The notes: generated by a model not told the origin, from the sequence alone. 64,000 nucleotides of DNA from Bacillus sp. es.036 (GCF_002563635.1 NZ_PDIZ01000001.1:3348001-3412000); one strand, 5' to 3'. Positions 29,663 through 39,632 are shown, counted from the first letter of the stretch. Made by a program: numbers and translations.

Positions 29663-30805
29663 TTAATCAGCCATCAGCATTCTTGAAATAACAAGACGCT
29701 GAATTTCATTCGTACCTTCATAGATTTGCGTAATTTTCGCATCACGCATATAGCGCTCAACTGGATAATCCTTCGTATAGCCATAGCCACCAAAGACTTG
29801 CACCGCTTCTGTCGTCACTTCCATTGAAATATCACCGGCATATAGCTTAGACATCGCCGATTCTTTTCCGTACGGCAGACCCTGACTTTCTTTCCATGCT
29901 GCCTGGTAAGTTAATAGTCGAGCGGCTTCAATCTTTGTAGCCATATCTGCTAGCTTAAAGCCGATGCCTTGATTCTCACCAATCGGCTTACCAAACTGCT
30001 TACGCTCTTTCGCATACGCCGTAGCCGCATCTAGTGCCCCCTGCGCGATGCCAACTGCTTGAGCCGCAATCCCGTTACGTCCACCGTCAAGCGTCTTCAT
30101 TGCGATCTTAAAGCCCTGACCTTCGTCGCCAAGACGATTTTCAACAGGTACACGGCAATCTTCAAAAATGATTTCTAGCGTTGGAGAGGAGCGAATGCCG
30201 AGCTTTTTCTCTTTTTTACCCATAGAGAAACCTGGCGTTCCTTTTTCAACGATAAAGGCCGTAATTCCTTTGTGACGCTTTTCTTTATCTGTTTGAGCAA
30301 ACACGATATAAATCTCCGCTTCGCCGCCGTTTGTTATGAAAATCTTTGATCCATTTAAAATGTAGTGATCACCATCAAGCTTCGCTGTTGTTTTCATCCC
30401 ACCTGCATCAGATCCTGATCCAGGCTCCGTTAGGCCGTAAGCACCCATAAGCTTCCCTTCTGCCATTGGACGGAGGAACTTTTGCTTCTGTTCTTCAGTG
30501 CCAAAAGCATTTAGCGGCCAGCCAGCTAGAGAGGTATGAGCGGATAAGGTTACTCCTGTAGAAGCACATACGCGAGAAAGCTCTTCCACTGCAATCACGT
30601 AGCTTAAATAATCTGAGCCAATGCCGCCGTACTCTTCAGACCATGGAATGCCCGTTAAGCCAAGTTCCGCCATTTGATCAAAAAGCTTGCGATCAAAGCG
30701 CTCTTCTTCATCACGCTCTGCTGCAGTTGGTTCGACTTCTTTCCTCGCAAAATCACGCACCATTTTGCGTAGCATTTCATGTTCTTCTGATAGTTGAAAA
30801 TTCAT
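29663..30805 (-). CDS. Acyl-CoA dehydrogenase (AcdA-like)
   Basis: FAD enzyme making trans-2-enoyl-CoA from acyl-CoA and passing electrons to ETF. 380 residues, full length. FAD/substrate motifs [17 protein letters not shown] and [11 protein letters not shown]; catalytic glutamate about residue 363 in [10 protein letters not shown]. The ATG at 30805 follows GGGAGAG. Two acyl-CoA dehydrogenases in one operon suggest different chain length or branched substrates. Its ribosome binding site lies directly downstream of a three-unit array of 20-bp TTGG(C/A)CAATA repeats. It resembles both B. subtilis AcdA and MmgC; the exact orthology is not resolved. Confidence 0.92.
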   Translation of the reverse strand: MNFQLSEEHEMLRKMVRDFARKEVEPTAAERDEEERFDRKLFDQMAELGLTGIPWSEEYGGIGSDYLSYVIAVEELSRVCASTGVTLSAHTSLAGWPLNAFGTEEQKQKFLRPMAEGKLMGAYGLTEPGSGSDAGGMKTTAKLDGDHYILNGSKIFITNGGEAEIYIVFAQTDKEKRHKGITAFIVEKGTPGFSMGKKEKKLGIRSSPTLEIIFEDCRVPVENRLGDEGQGFKIAMKTLDGGRNGIAAQAVGIAQGALDAATAYAKERKQFGKPIGENQGIGFKLADMATKIEAARLLTYQAAWKESQGLPYGKESAMSKLYAGDISMEVTTEAVQVFGGYGYTKDYPVERYMRDAKITQIYEGTNEIQRLVISRMLMAD

Positions 30806-30830
30806 CTCATTTCTCTCCCTTTTTGGTGGT

Positions 30831-30880
30831 TTGGACAATAAAAGTTGGTTTTGGCCAATATATTGGGTTTTTGGACAATA
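30831..30880. repeat. 20-bp-period array of TTGG(A/C)CAATA, three units
   Basis: Cores begin at exactly 30831 (TTGGACAATA), 30851 (TTGGCCAATA) and 30871 (TTGGACAATA), each followed by 10 variable, T/A-rich bases. This is the same core and period as the array at 59101. It lies in the only sizeable gap between the two acyl-CoA dehydrogenase genes. Confidence 0.85.
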
Positions 30881-30943
30881 AAATGGATATCCCGGACTTT
30901 TCTGATCCAGCAGACGGGTCTAAACGGTCACTTCCGCTTTTCT

Positions 30944-32086
30944 TTATTTCATCAGGTTGCGACTAATCACGATCTTCTGGATTTCGCTCGTTCCTTCATA
31001 GATTTCGCATACTTTTGCATCGCGGAAGAGGCGTTCTACCGGATAATCTTTCGTGTAGCCGTATCCTCCGTAAACTTGAACTGCTTCAATCGAAGCTTTC
31101 ACGGCCGCTTTCGATGCAAAGAGCTTCGCCATCGAGACTTCCTGCATGCAAGGGGTCCCGTGGTTTTTCAGGTCAGCCGCACGATAGGTTAGGAGTTTTG
31201 CCGCCTCTACTTCTGTTGCCATATCTGCAAGCTTGAACCCAAGCCCCTGATGCTGCCCAATCGGCTTCCCAAACTGATGACGCTCTTTCGCGTAAGCCGT
31301 TGCATAGTTCAGCGCTGCTTCTGCAATACCTAGTGACTGAGCAGCAATTCCAATGCGACCGCTTTCAAGATTCGCCATCGCAATTTTAAAGCCCTGCCCT
31401 TCTTCGCCAAGACGATTTTCAACAGGGACACGGCAATCTTCGAAAATGATCTCAACAGTATTTGAGCCGTTTAGACCCATTTTCTTTTCTTTCTTTCCGA
31501 CGCTAAATCCAGGCATATCACGCTCAATAATAAAAGCAGTCACGCCTTTGCTTCCTTTTTCATCCGGATTCGTTCTAGCGAAGGCGACGTACGTATCTGC
31601 TTCGCCACCGTTTGTAATGAAGATTTTCGAGCCGTTCAAAATGTAATGATCTCCGTCTTTTACAGCGCGTGTTTTCATGCTACTTGCGTCTGAACCTGAA
31701 CTCGGTTCCGTCAGTGCGAACGCACCAAGGTATTCACCAGTCGCTAGCTTTGGAATGTAGCGTTTTTTCTGTTCTTCTGTTCCAAACGCTAGTATCGGCA
31801 GTGTCCCAACGGACGTATGAACAGATAGAATCACGCCAACCGTGGCACTTACTTTTGAGAGCTCATGAATCGCAATAATATAAGAGGTATAGTCCATTTC
31901 CGCTCCGCCGTATGCTTCTGGAATCGGGATGCCCATTAAACCGAGCTCGCCCATTCGTTTGATCACTTCGCGTGGAAAGCGATCCGTCTCTTCCATTTCC
32001 TCAACGATTGGGGCGATTTCTTTTTCCGCAAAGTCCCGCACCATTTTCTGCATCATCTTCTGCTCTTCCGTAAATACAAGCTCCAT
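30944..32086 (-). CDS. Acyl-CoA dehydrogenase (MmgC-like)
   Basis: Second acyl-CoA dehydrogenase of the operon, 380 residues. Motifs [33 protein letters not shown] and IYEGTSEIQK with catalytic glutamate about residue 364. Clearly homologous to the neighbouring gene over its whole length, so the pair probably arose by duplication. The ATG follows GAGGAGGAACGAGC. It is 20 bases downstream of the 3-hydroxyacyl-CoA dehydrogenase gene. Confidence 0.92.
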   Translation of the reverse strand: MELVFTEEQKMMQKMVRDFAEKEIAPIVEEMEETDRFPREVIKRMGELGLMGIPIPEAYGGAEMDYTSYIIAIHELSKVSATVGVILSVHTSVGTLPILAFGTEEQKKRYIPKLATGEYLGAFALTEPSSGSDASSMKTRAVKDGDHYILNGSKIFITNGGEADTYVAFARTNPDEKGSKGVTAFIIERDMPGFSVGKKEKKMGLNGSNTVEIIFEDCRVPVENRLGEEGQGFKIAMANLESGRIGIAAQSLGIAEAALNYATAYAKERHQFGKPIGQHQGLGFKLADMATEVEAAKLLTYRAADLKNHGTPCMQEVSMAKLFASKAAVKASIEAVQVYGGYGYTKDYPVERLFRDAKVCEIYEGTSEIQKIVISRNLMK

Positions 32087-32106
32087 GCTCGTTCCTCCTC
32101 GTGGTG

Positions 32107-32961
32107 TTAATCCTGGTATTGGTAGAAGCCTCTTCCTGTCTTACGTCCGAGCCAGCCGGCTTTTACATACTTTCGTAGTAGCGGACATGGGCGGTATTTG
32201 TCATCACCAAATCCTTCTTGAAGCGTTTCCATAATATACAAACACGTATCAAGCCCAATAAAATCAGCGAGTGTAAGCGGTCCCATCGGATGATTCATGC
32301 CGAGCTTCATTACGCTGTCGATATCTTCAGGAGACGCCACACCTTCATAAACGGTATAGATCGCTTCGTTGATCATTGGCATCAAAATTCGATTCGAAAC
32401 AAATCCAGGGAAATCATTTACTTCCACCGCTGTTTTTCCAAGATCCACTGCCAGCTTTTCAACCGCTTGATAACTTTCATCCGTGGTCGCTAAGCCCCGA
32501 ATAATTTCAACAAGCTTCATGACAGGTACCGGGTTCATAAAGTGCATGCCAATCACTTTCTCAGGGCGCTTTGTTGACGCCGCAATTTCCGTAATTGGAA
32601 GGGAAGATGTATTTGTCGCAAGGATTGTATGTTTCTCGGCAATTTCATCCAGGCGTGCAAAAAGGTTTCCCTTTACTTCCATGTTTTCAACTGCGGCTTC
32701 AATGACGATATCAACATGCTTTGCATCCTGCAGATCTGTCGTTGCTCTCAACCGCTCCATCGTTCCATTCATATCGTTCTGCGTGATTCGCTCTTTGGAA
32801 ACTTGCTTCGATAGGTTTTTCTCAATTCCTGCGAGTCCTCTATCAATAAATTCCTGCTTTAAATCATTTAAATACACGGTATAGCCAGAAGCTGCACACA
32901 CCTGCGCAATCCCTGACCCCATTTGTCCTGCACCAATCACCATAATTGTTTTGATTTCCAT
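32107..32961 (-). CDS. 3-hydroxyacyl-CoA (3-hydroxybutyryl-CoA) dehydrogenase
   Basis: Oxidises 3-hydroxyacyl-CoA with NAD(P) to the 3-oxo form. 284 residues: Rossmann motif [16 protein letters not shown] near the N-terminus, catalytic region [16 protein letters not shown] with the active histidine, and C-terminal domain [17 protein letters not shown]. Related to B. subtilis MmgB. The ATG at 32961 is chosen because AGGGAG is 7 bases upstream; an ATG two codons earlier is too close. It starts 14 bases after the thiolase stop. Confidence 0.94.
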   Translation of the reverse strand: MEIKTIMVIGAGQMGSGIAQVCAASGYTVYLNDLKQEFIDRGLAGIEKNLSKQVSKERITQNDMNGTMERLRATTDLQDAKHVDIVIEAAVENMEVKGNLFARLDEIAEKHTILATNTSSLPITEIAASTKRPEKVIGMHFMNPVPVMKLVEIIRGLATTDESYQAVEKLAVDLGKTAVEVNDFPGFVSNRILMPMINEAIYTVYEGVASPEDIDSVMKLGMNHPMGPLTLADFIGLDTCLYIMETLQEGFGDDKYRPCPLLRKYVKAGWLGRKTGRGFYQYQD

Positions 32962-32975
32962 TGTCATGCTCCCTT

Positions 32976-34154
32976 CTATACTTGAACCATGATTGCGTCG
33001 CCTTGACCACCGCCGCTGCAGATCGCCGCTACCCCGATGCCACCGCCACGTCGTTTCAATTCATGAATAAGCGTTATTAAAATGCGCGCACCGCTTGCGC
33101 CAATTGGATGCCCAAGTGCCACTGCGCCCCCGTGTACATTCACCTTTTCTTCATCAAGAGAAGCAATTTTCCCGCTCGTTAGTGCGACAGCTGCGAACGC
33201 TTCATTGATTTCAAAAAGATCGATTTCTTCAAGCGATTTTCCTGCTTTCGTTAAAAGTTCATTGATCACAAGCCCCGGCGTCTTCGGAAAATCCTTTGCT
33301 TCAACGGCAATGGCCGTATGCGCAAGAATCGTTGCCATCACTTCTTTTCCTTCTTTCGAAGCGCGTTCTTCCGACATCAGGACAAGCGCTCCGGCTCCGT
33401 CATTAACGCCAGGTGCATTCCCCGCAGTAATCGTTCCGTCAGCACCGAAAACCGGCTTTAGTTTCGCGAGCTGCTCTTCCGTTGTGCCTTTTCTTGGCGC
33501 CTCATCATGTTCAACGACAAGAGGATCTCCCTTTCGCTGTGGCACTTCTACAGGGATAATTTCCTCTGCGAAAATGCCCCCTTCCATCGCTTTTACTGCT
33601 CGCTCCTGACTTCTTGTCGCCCAGCGATCCTGCTCTTCTCTAGAAATTTCATATTCTTCAGCAGTCGTATTTCCATAAACGCCCATATGACAGCCATCAA
33701 AGGAGCACGTTAAGCCATCATGGACCATAAGATCAACCACTTGTTTGTCACCCATTCGCATCCCCCAGCGCGCATCCTTCATGATGTATGGCGCGTTGCT
33801 CATCGATTCCATTCCACCAGCCACGATGACGTCTTCATCACCAGAGCGAATGATCTGATCGGCGAGAGTGACGCTACGAAGACCAGAGGCGCACACTTTG
33901 TTAATCGTTTCTGTTTTCACTTCCCACGGAATACCCGCATATCTTGCAGCCTGACGCGATGGGATTTGTCCCTGACCACCTTGAAGCACCGATCCCATGA
34001 TCACTTCACCAACATCTCCTGGCTCAACTCCAGCGCGAACTAACGCTTCTTTGATCGCTGCTCCACCAAGCTTAGATGCTTCAATTGATTTTAAAGCCCC
34101 TCCAAATTTTCCAAATGGCGTTCTTACGCCACTAACGATGACCGTTTTGCCCAC
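32976..34154 (-). CDS. Acetyl-CoA C-acyltransferase (thiolase)
   Basis: Thiolytic cleavage of 3-ketoacyl-CoA, or acetoacetyl-CoA formation in reverse. 392 residues. Acyl-carrying cysteine 88 in [10 protein letters not shown], second cysteine about 379 in [12 protein letters not shown], and catalytic histidine in [10 protein letters not shown]. Related to B. subtilis MmgA. Start is GTG at 34154 after GAGGAGAGG. A perfect cre sequence lies 22 bases upstream, pointing to CcpA repression. The upstream gap of 142 bases from fadF has no terminator. Confidence 0.95.
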   Translation of the reverse strand: MGKTVIVSGVRTPFGKFGGALKSIEASKLGGAAIKEALVRAGVEPGDVGEVIMGSVLQGGQGQIPSRQAARYAGIPWEVKTETINKVCASGLRSVTLADQIIRSGDEDVIVAGGMESMSNAPYIMKDARWGMRMGDKQVVDLMVHDGLTCSFDGCHMGVYGNTTAEEYEISREEQDRWATRSQERAVKAMEGGIFAEEIIPVEVPQRKGDPLVVEHDEAPRKGTTEEQLAKLKPVFGADGTITAGNAPGVNDGAGALVLMSEERASKEGKEVMATILAHTAIAVEAKDFPKTPGLVINELLTKAGKSLEEIDLFEINEAFAAVALTSGKIASLDEEKVNVHGGAVALGHPIGASGARILITLIHELKRRGGGIGVAAICSGGGQGDAIMVQV

Positions 34155-34176
34155 AAAAACCTCTCCTCTCTTTTTT

Positions 34177-34190
34177 TGAAAACGCTATCA
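34177..34190 (-). promoter_or_regulatory. cre (CcpA operator) upstream of the thiolase gene
   Basis: TGAAAACGCTATCA matches WGWAANCGNTNWCA at all 14 positions. The B. subtilis mmg operon is also CcpA-controlled. Confidence 0.65.
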
Positions 34191-34296
34191 TTATTGCGTA
34201 CGACTGAACGCTCGCTCACCTTACCGACAAAGCAACAAAGGAAAGAGCTCATGCCGGTCGTAAAAACCAGCATAAGCTAACCCTTTGCCAAACAGT

Positions 34297-36405
34297 CTAT
34301 TGGAGAACGGCTTTCTTTTGAACAATCGAGCGTTCTAAAATCTCGACGATATCAAGTGTTGCTACTTCTTCTTCTACTTCTTTCGCTTTCGTCCCATCAC
34401 TCATCATCGTTAAGCAATATGGACATGCGCTTCCGATAACGGATGGTTTCACACTTAGTGCCTGCTCGGTTCTCGTTACGTTAATACGAGAGCCTGTGTC
34501 TTCTTCTGTCCACATCAAACCACCACCTGCGCCACAGCACATACCGTTTTCGCGGTTGCGGTCCATCTCGATGACTTCAACGCCTGGAATACTGCGAAGA
34601 ATTTCACGTGGTGGATCGTACACTTCGTTGTAACGGCCGAGGTAACAGGAATCATGATAGGTGATTCTCTCGTTTACTTCGTGCTTCGGCTTCAGTTTTC
34701 CTTCTTTAATCCAGTCATACAATAATTCTGTATGGTGATAAACCTCTGCTTCAAGCCCAAACTCTGGATACTCATTTTTGAGAGAGTTATAAGCATGAGG
34801 ATCGATCGTCACGATTTTCGTAATGTTATGCTTCTGGAACGTTTCAATGTTTTTCTGAGCAAGGTCCTGGAATAAGAACTCGTTTCCTACACGTCGTGGG
34901 GTATCGCCAGAGTTCTTTTCTTTATTTCCAAGAATTGCGAATGAAATGCCTGCTTCATTCATGATTTTCGCAAAAGAAGCAGCAATCTTCTGGCTACGGT
35001 TATCGTAAGAGCCCATTGAGCCAACCCAGAAGAGGTATTCAAATTCTTCCCCTGCTTTTTCTTTTTCTTTTACCGTTGGTACAACGATATCGTCTCGTAG
35101 GTCGCGCCAGTTCTCACGCTCTTTCCGGCTAATGCCCCACGGGTTACCTTGTCGTTCAATGTTCGTGATTGCTCGCTGAACATCGCTATCCATCTTCCCT
35201 TCCATTAAGACAAGATGACGACGCATGTCAATGATCTTATCAACGTGCTCATTCTCAACCGGACATTGATCTTCACAGTTACGGCACGTTGTACAAGCCC
35301 AAATTTCTTCTTCCGTAATGACGTTCCCAATTAAATCTCCGCTTACAAGTCCTTCTGCTGCTGCAGCTGTTTCCTGCTGTTCACGGGATTGGTAAGCGAT
35401 TTGATTTCCAGCTGTGTTTGAGAAGGCATACGCTGGAACCCAAGGTGTTCTTGATGTGACGGCTGCCCCTTTTTCCGTTAGATGATCACGTAGCTTAACA
35501 ATTAAATCCATCGGAGAAAGTATTTTTCCTGTTGCAGTAGCAGGGCACATATTTGTACAGCGGCCACATTCTACACAAGCGTACAGATCAACGAGCTGCT
35601 TTTGGTTAAAATCTTCAATCGTATTGACGCCGTATGTTTCTTGACTTTCATCTTCAAAGTTAATGGATGAAAGCTGACCGACTTTGTGCGTTCGACCAAG
35701 AAAAACGTTCACTGGACCAGCAATTAAGTGAGCATGTTTCGATTGCGGTACGTACACCATGAACGTTAGTAGCACGAGCAAGTGGATCCACCAGAAAAAG
35801 AAGAATAGCGCAATCGCTGCTGTTTCATTGATCCATGAGAACAGGAACGCAATTCCTGAAGCTACTGGTGCGCTCCACGAGTAACCTGCATCATGCCAAA
35901 TGATTTCCATACCGCCTGCAAATAGGACGGAAATCATAAGAAGACCGATAAATAAGAGGACAAGTCCTGCTTTAAAGCCTTTTTTCAATCGAGCAATGGC
36001 TTCAATATAGCGACGATAGAATGCCCATACTACCGCTGTTAAAATCATGAGCGTCACGAGCTCCTGGAAAAACGTAAACGCTGGATAAAGCGGTCCAAGA
36101 GGAAGGTGTGACCCCGGCGATAGACCTTTTACAATCATATCGATGGCACCAAATTGAACGAGAAGGAAACCGTAGAACATCATCACATGGATGGTTCCAC
36201 TCTTCTTATCTTTTAGTAATTTCTTTTGCCCAAATACCTTAACTAGAATCGCTTCTAGTCGTTCTTTCATGGAATGATCAAATTCTGCTTTCTTTCCAAG
36301 CTTAATGTATTCGTATCGCGTCTTGACAACATACCCAAACAAAAACAGTGCGTAAGCGGTTACAAGAATGAAAGCAACCCAGTTAGCGATCAATAAAACA
36401 TCCAT
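34297..36405 (-). CDS. fadF: Membrane iron-sulfur ETF:quinone-type oxidoreductase FadF
   Basis: Membrane protein thought to pass electrons from acyl-CoA dehydrogenases and ETF to menaquinone. 702 residues: N-terminal membrane part with about six hydrophobic segments (1 to about 250), two 4Fe-4S motifs CVECGRCTNMCP (about 290) and CTTCRNCEDQCP (about 380), and two C-terminal CCG-type domains, with YHDSCYLGRYN and ENGMCCGAGGG. B. subtilis YwjF/FadF has the same layout and also neighbours rpoE and clsB. The ATG at 36405 is 9 bases after AAAGGAGAGG. First gene of the operon; FadR-like and cre sites lie upstream. Confidence 0.93.
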   Translation of the reverse strand: MDVLLIANWVAFILVTAYALFLFGYVVKTRYEYIKLGKKAEFDHSMKERLEAILVKVFGQKKLLKDKKSGTIHVMMFYGFLLVQFGAIDMIVKGLSPGSHLPLGPLYPAFTFFQELVTLMILTAVVWAFYRRYIEAIARLKKGFKAGLVLLFIGLLMISVLFAGGMEIIWHDAGYSWSAPVASGIAFLFSWINETAAIALFFFFWWIHLLVLLTFMVYVPQSKHAHLIAGPVNVFLGRTHKVGQLSSINFEDESQETYGVNTIEDFNQKQLVDLYACVECGRCTNMCPATATGKILSPMDLIVKLRDHLTEKGAAVTSRTPWVPAYAFSNTAGNQIAYQSREQQETAAAAEGLVSGDLIGNVITEEEIWACTTCRNCEDQCPVENEHVDKIIDMRRHLVLMEGKMDSDVQRAITNIERQGNPWGISRKERENWRDLRDDIVVPTVKEKEKAGEEFEYLFWVGSMGSYDNRSQKIAASFAKIMNEAGISFAILGNKEKNSGDTPRRVGNEFLFQDLAQKNIETFQKHNITKIVTIDPHAYNSLKNEYPEFGLEAEVYHHTELLYDWIKEGKLKPKHEVNERITYHDSCYLGRYNEVYDPPREILRSIPGVEVIEMDRNRENGMCCGAGGGLMWTEEDTGSRINVTRTEQALSVKPSVIGSACPYCLTMMSDGTKAKEVEEEVATLDIVEILERSIVQKKAVLQ

Positions 36406-36494
36406 GTTGGCAAACCTCTCCTTTCGAGTCATTCCTTCTTAGCCGCTTCTAAGTTGCTTGAACGATGGTGCTCCCCGAATGTCCAAACCATTTA

Positions 36495-36508
36495 TGAAAA
36501 CGCTTTTA
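36495..36508 (-). promoter_or_regulatory. cre-like site in the fadF leader
   Basis: TGAAAACGCTTTTA matches the CcpA consensus at 13 of 14 positions. It lies between the probable fadF promoter (minus-strand TATACT near 36540) and the fadF start. Confidence 0.5.
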
Positions 36509-36556
36509 AGTCAGAATGAAAGTAATTTTCTGACTTTAGTATAACACAAAAACAAA

Positions 36557-36574
36557 TGAATGAGCATTCAGTCA
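36557..36574 (-). promoter_or_regulatory. FadR-like operator upstream of fadF
   Basis: On the minus strand TGACTGAATGCTCATTCA matches the B. subtilis FadR box TGAATGAMTARTCATTCA at 15 of 18 positions. It lies 12-30 bases upstream of the putative -10, where a repressor would block RNA polymerase. Confidence 0.6.
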
Positions 36575-36646
36575 GAGATTTTTTTTTACTTTTTTCAAGT
36601 TTAGGACAAACTATGTCCATATCAGCAGTGGAAAGAGGTGAAATGG

Positions 36647-37828
36647 ATGGGGTTCTTTTTGATCATTGTTCTTGTCCTCCTATTATGGATAACGATTGAC
36701 CTTCACTTGGGCAATAAAAAGAGAAAACAAGCTTCTTCCTCCCAATTAGAGATGACCGGAAATGCCACTTTCATCGGTGATGGAGATGATTTTTTCAGAA
36801 AGCTACTTAGTGATGTAGACGCTGCAGTTCAGGAAATCCAAATGATGTTTTATATTTTTCGAGATGACGATACAGGACATATGGTGATTGATCAATTATG
36901 CAAAAAAGCTGCTTCGGGTGTGCACGTCTATCTCCTGGTTGACTACGGCGGTAGTCATGGATTAAAAAAAGCCACCATTAACAGAATGAGATCTTGCGGC
37001 ATTCATTTTTCTTATTCTAGAAAAATATCTTTCCCTAAATTCTTTACTTCTTTAAATGAACGCAATCATCGTAAAATAACAGTTATCGATGGAGAGATTG
37101 GCTATGTTGGTGGATTTAATGTAGGAAATGAATATGCGGGAAAGGATCCAAAATTCGGTTATTGGCGAGACTACCATCTTCGGTTAACTGGCGAAGCAGT
37201 AAAAGGACTCCAAGATCAATTTCTACTCGATTGGAAAGAAAACCACCCTTCATCTATTGAATCGACTGTTTCACCCGATCTTCAAAAAGGGAATGAGGCG
37301 ATCGCTTTCCATATTACAAATGGAACTGATGTTGAAGAAGCTTTTGTTTCTTACATTAATAAAGCGACTACATCGATAAAAATCGGCACACCTTATTACA
37401 TTCCTGGTCAAACGGTTCAAACGAGTCTCTTGCGCGCGCTAAAATGCGGGGTTTCTGTGCAAATCATTTTGCCAATGCGGGCTGATCATCCGCTCGTAAA
37501 AGAAGCTTCCTACGAGTACCTAGTTGAACTGATTCAGGCTGGCGGCGAGGTGTATCAATATATGAACGGGTTTTATCATGCAAAAGTATTAGTGATTGAT
37601 GATAGCTTTTGCGATATAGGCACAGCAAATTTCGATCAGAGAAGTTTTCACATTAATGGCGAGATCAATTGCCTCTTACACTCTCCTGATTTTGTTTCGG
37701 AAATCAAAGAGGTTATTAAAAAGGATCTCCTTCAGTCGGAGCGCCTGGAGTTAAAGCGACTTCAAGATCGAACGATTGGGAACCGCATGCTTGCTCCAAT
37801 CGCACGCCTTTTTAGTCCGTTTCTTTAA
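36647..37828 (+). CDS. Cardiolipin synthase-like phospholipase D protein (YwjE/ClsB-like)
   Basis: Membrane-associated PLD-superfamily enzyme, likely joining phosphatidylglycerol molecules into cardiolipin. 393 residues: one N-terminal membrane helix, then two HKD motifs, NHRKITVIDGEIGYVGGFN (about 145) and HAKVLVIDDSFCDIGTANFD (about 310). B. subtilis ClsB sits at the same place next to fadF. The ATG at 36647 is preferred because AGAGGTG is 6 bases upstream; a GTG three codons earlier is the alternative. Divergent from fadF. Confidence 0.88.
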   Translation: MGFFLIIVLVLLLWITIDLHLGNKKRKQASSSQLEMTGNATFIGDGDDFFRKLLSDVDAAVQEIQMMFYIFRDDDTGHMVIDQLCKKAASGVHVYLLVDYGGSHGLKKATINRMRSCGIHFSYSRKISFPKFFTSLNERNHRKITVIDGEIGYVGGFNVGNEYAGKDPKFGYWRDYHLRLTGEAVKGLQDQFLLDWKENHPSSIESTVSPDLQKGNEAIAFHITNGTDVEEAFVSYINKATTSIKIGTPYYIPGQTVQTSLLRALKCGVSVQIILPMRADHPLVKEASYEYLVELIQAGGEVYQYMNGFYHAKVLVIDDSFCDIGTANFDQRSFHINGEINCLLHSPDFVSEIKEVIKKDLLQSERLELKRLQDRTIGNRMLAPIARLFSPFL

Positions 37829-37909
37829 GCTTGAATGTGCTTTGTTCCGTTTCAACTTAATTCCAGAGGGAATGGAACGATCAGACCTTTTAAGAAAGGA
37901 GTTGACCTC

Positions 37910-38869
37910 ATGATGCAACTTCGTTTCGGCTATGTATCGAACGCGCTCGCATTATATGAAGCTTCCCCCGCGCGAACGATGACATTTGCGACGTGGTCAA
38001 AGCTATCGAAAGAAGAGCGAGAAGCCAAACTGCTCAGTATTACAGAGACGAATTTAAACAGTACGCTTCGAGCGCTTCATTATAATATTGCGCATGAAAT
38101 TGATCTTTATCGGATGTCTTCATCCATCGTGCCGCTTGCAACGCATCCTGAAGCAACCTGGGATTATATCACGCCTTTTCGAGAACTGTTTGAAGAAATC
38201 GGAAATCTAGTTAAGAAGCACAAGCTTCGCGTAAGCTTCCACCCAAATCAATTTACGCTTTTTACAAGTCCCAAATCACACGTAACAGAAAATGCGATTG
38301 GCGATCTGAAGTATCATGTCGCCATGTTAGAGGCAATGGGTCTTGACACACGTTCGATCGTCAATATCCATATTGGTGGCGCTTATGGAGATAAAGTGGA
38401 GACGTTAAAACGATTTTATAAAAACTTCGATACGATCCCAACTGCCATCCGCTCGCACGTAACGCTTGAAAATGACGACAAAACGTATACTGCAAAAGAA
38501 ACACTAGAAGCATGTGAGCAAACTGGCGTGCCGTTTATTTTCGACTACCATCATCATATGGCGAATCCAGGCGATGGCCTGCCTGATCGATTCTTCGAGC
38601 GAGTGTATAAGACATGGGAATCGCACGGCATTCGACCAAAATTCCACCTCTCTTCCCCAAAATCAACGAGTGCGTATCGCAGTCATGCTGATTATGTGGA
38701 CAGTGAGTTTGCGATTCCGTTTCTTAACATGTTGAAAGAGCACGGAGAAGATGCAGACATTATGATTGAAGCAAAGAAAAAAGATCTCGCAGCTCTTCAG
38801 CTTGTCGAAGATCTTTCAGCCGTTCGCGGTGTAAAGCGACTTAACGGCGGTTCAATTCAATGGAAGTAG
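37910..38869 (+). CDS. uvsE: UV damage endonuclease UvsE
   Basis: Endonuclease nicking DNA 5' of UV photoproducts, an alternative to nucleotide-excision repair. 319 residues with a TIM-barrel fold. Metal-ligand segments visible are SFHPNQFTLFTS, IVNIHIGGAYGDK, VTLENDDKT, FDYHHHMANPG and KFHLSSPKSTS. The ATG at 37910 is 9 bases after AAAGGAG. The last 29 bases overlap the 3' end of the convergent hydrolase gene, leaving no room for a terminator between them. Confidence 0.94.
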   Translation: MMQLRFGYVSNALALYEASPARTMTFATWSKLSKEEREAKLLSITETNLNSTLRALHYNIAHEIDLYRMSSSIVPLATHPEATWDYITPFRELFEEIGNLVKKHKLRVSFHPNQFTLFTSPKSHVTENAIGDLKYHVAMLEAMGLDTRSIVNIHIGGAYGDKVETLKRFYKNFDTIPTAIRSHVTLENDDKTYTAKETLEACEQTGVPFIFDYHHHMANPGDGLPDRFFERVYKTWESHGIRPKFHLSSPKSTSAYRSHADYVDSEFAIPFLNMLKEHGEDADIMIEAKKKDLAALQLVEDLSAVRGVKRLNGGSIQWK

Positions 38870-39614
38870 CAAACTGATAAATAATCTGATTTAACTCTCT
38901 CCATGATTTTGTTGGTAGCTCATGATACGCATTCGAGACGCGCACGAGTTTACAGTGCGGTACATATTTTTGATACTTTTTTTGATAATGATGAAAGTAA
39001 AAGGCGCGCTCTCCCGTTACGTGCAGAAACGGTATATGGAGCGCGCTTAGTTTGTTTGTGCACACATAACGACGTCCTTTTTCGTAAAAGTGCTCAAGCA
39101 GGTATGGATTCGTGCTAACGATGTACGAACGTAACATTTTAAACTCTGCCTCGCTTCTCGCATGTCCTTTCGCAAGAATCCAAGAAAGCACCTTCATCTT
39201 ATGAACAAGCGCCTTCCCCGCTCGAAATTCAGCTTGGAGAAATGGATCGCTCACCTCAGAAAACCCACCACATAAAAGGAGTCCGGCTACTTTTGCTTGA
39301 TGCTGAATGGCAAACTCCTGAGCGACACTTCCTCCGCTGGAATAGCCGATCAGCACTGCTTCTTTTATGCTGAGTGCCTCCATCAGAAGGTTTAAATCAT
39401 TCGCTAACAGAGCAATCGAAAATTCCCTTGAACCTAATCCGCTTCTCCCGTGACCTCGCATATCAAAAACAATGATGCGAAAATGCTCCGCAAGCTTTCC
39501 CTGTTCATGAAACACAACATGTCCCATACCCGGTGGGTGAAGAAAAATTAGCGGCAGCCCGCTCCCTTTCTCTTCATAAAATAAGTCAATATCGTCTACC
39601 TTTATATGCGCCAA
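38841..39614 (-). CDS. Alpha/beta hydrolase
   Basis: 257-residue hydrolase of unknown substrate. Oxyanion-hole region LIFLHPPGMGH (about 22-32), FDMRGHGRSG (50-59), nucleophile elbow GYSSGG with Ser92, and a C-terminal histidine in SNAYHELP (about 235). No lid or other domain identifies a reaction. Translation begins at TTG (39614) about 8 bases after GAGG, so the start is less certain. Convergent with uvsE, overlapping it by 29 bases. Confidence 0.82.
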   Translation of the reverse strand: MAHIKVDDIDLFYEEKGSGLPLIFLHPPGMGHVVFHEQGKLAEHFRIIVFDMRGHGRSGLGSREFSIALLANDLNLLMEALSIKEAVLIGYSSGGSVAQEFAIQHQAKVAGLLLCGGFSEVSDPFLQAEFRAGKALVHKMKVLSWILAKGHARSEAEFKMLRSYIVSTNPYLLEHFYEKGRRYVCTNKLSALHIPFLHVTGERAFYFHHYQKKYQKYVPHCKLVRVSNAYHELPTKSWRELNQIIYQFATSIELNRR

Positions 39615-39632
39615 ACCGTAAACCTCATTTCC

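Noticed and set aside
33082-33609. 175-residue open frame opposite the thiolase gene
   Set aside because: Antisense shadow of a clearly coding gene with intact thiolase motifs; no ribosome binding site or family resemblance.
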